Assembly: GCA_903845315.1 (NCBI GenBank)
Contig: CAIMWY010000121.1
Span: forward strand, 1-13,403
DNA: 13,403 bases
Reading direction: 5' to 3'
Source: an uncultured Burkholderiales bacterium
GTDB lineage: Bacteria > Pseudomonadota > Gammaproteobacteria > Burkholderiales > Burkholderiaceae
Part shown: in pieces, positions 13,227 through 13,403 of the stretch
Numbering within the stretch: the stretch's first letter is position 1
Layout: each line of letters opens with the position of its first letter
Made by a program: the position numbers and the translations under genes
The notes under the pieces: generated by a model
Database searches by the model: none
Told to the model about the DNA's origin: nothing
What the model saw: the letters and a program-made list of their open reading frames with translations, nothing else

Positions 13227-13403
13227 ATGTCTCTCGACTATCTCTTCACGTCCGAATCCGTCTCGGAAGGTCACCCCGCCACCGTGGCAGACCAACTCTC
13301 GGACGCCATCCTGGACGCCATCTTTGCCCACGACCCCCGTTCGCGCGTGGCCGCTGAAACCCTGACCCACACCGGTCTGGTGGTGTTGGCCGGTGAGATC
13401 ACC
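13227..13403 (+). CDS. metK: S-adenosylmethionine synthetase, N-terminal 59 residues (cut by window edge)
   Basis: Makes SAM from ATP and methionine. The visible start [14 protein letters not shown], then [13 protein letters not shown] and [21 protein letters not shown], is unmistakably MetK. However the next two residues after GHP, almost invariably Asp-Lys in this family (E. coli D16, a magnesium ligand, and K17), are Ala18-Thr19 here (codons GCC ACC). H16, corresponding to E. coli H14, is kept. The frame is open across the whole visible part and the flanking sequence is normal, so this is either a real divergence or a sequence alteration; activity cannot be judged from 59 residues. The ATG has a good Shine-Dalgarno and is preceded by the riboswitch. 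Confidence 0.93.
   Translation, partial: MSLDYLFTSESVSEGHPATVADQLSDAILDAIFAHDPRSRVAAETLTHTGLVVLAGEIT

Noticed and set aside
1..13403. Prophage, insertion sequence, CRISPR array, tRNA or rRNA genes
   Set aside because: No transposase, integrase, repeat-spacer pattern, or recognisable tRNA/rRNA sequence was seen; gene order and composition are those of the core chromosome.

Overview
The window looks like ordinary chromosomal core DNA from a betaproteobacterium, most likely order Burkholderiales, family Comamonadaceae (Limnohabitans/Rhodoferax-like). The genus is inferred from gene order, high G+C codon use and protein style; no database search was possible. Nothing indicates a prophage, insertion sequence, CRISPR array or genomic island.

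Layout. Positions 1-2509, minus strand: a compressed type IV pilus/DNA-uptake assembly operon read as pilMN - pilOP - pilQ. PilM and PilN are joined in one reading frame, as are PilO and PilP, and PilQ (cut by the window edge) goes from its signal peptide almost directly into the secretin N0/STN domain. All three genes are joined by overlapping stop/start codons. Divergent from them is mrcA (PBP1a, 2635-5004), then convergent cyaY (frataxin), then divergent lptM-lysA (LPS-assembly lipoprotein and diaminopimelate decarboxylase). A 154-bp gap after lysA holds a strikingly long imperfect inverted repeat. Next, on the minus strand, come msrP-msrQ (periplasmic methionine sulfoxide reductase) and a di-haem cytochrome c4 gene with a clear terminator. 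Divergent from cytochrome c4 is engB, coupled to an epoxide-hydrolase-like alpha/beta hydrolase. This pair converges, with a 7-bp overlap, on two tandem LpxL/HtrB-type lipid A acyltransferases. Divergent from these is metK (cut by the window end), preceded by a SAM-II-like riboswitch carrying an enlarged loop.

Themes. Most genes serve the cell envelope: pilus/uptake secretin, peptidoglycan (mrcA, and lysA through DAP/lysine), LPS transport (lptM), lipid A acylation, and periplasmic protein repair and electron transfer. The points most worth a second look are the doubly fused pil operon with a secretin that appears to lack AMIN domains; the SAM-II-like leader with a candidate anti-Shine-Dalgarno switch; the replacement of the normally invariant Asp-Lys pair in the MetK N-terminal motif by Ala-Thr; the 81-nt inverted repeat after lysA; and three genes (mrcA, lptM, engB) whose TAYAAT -10 boxes lie so close to the start codon that their mRNAs should be leaderless or nearly so.
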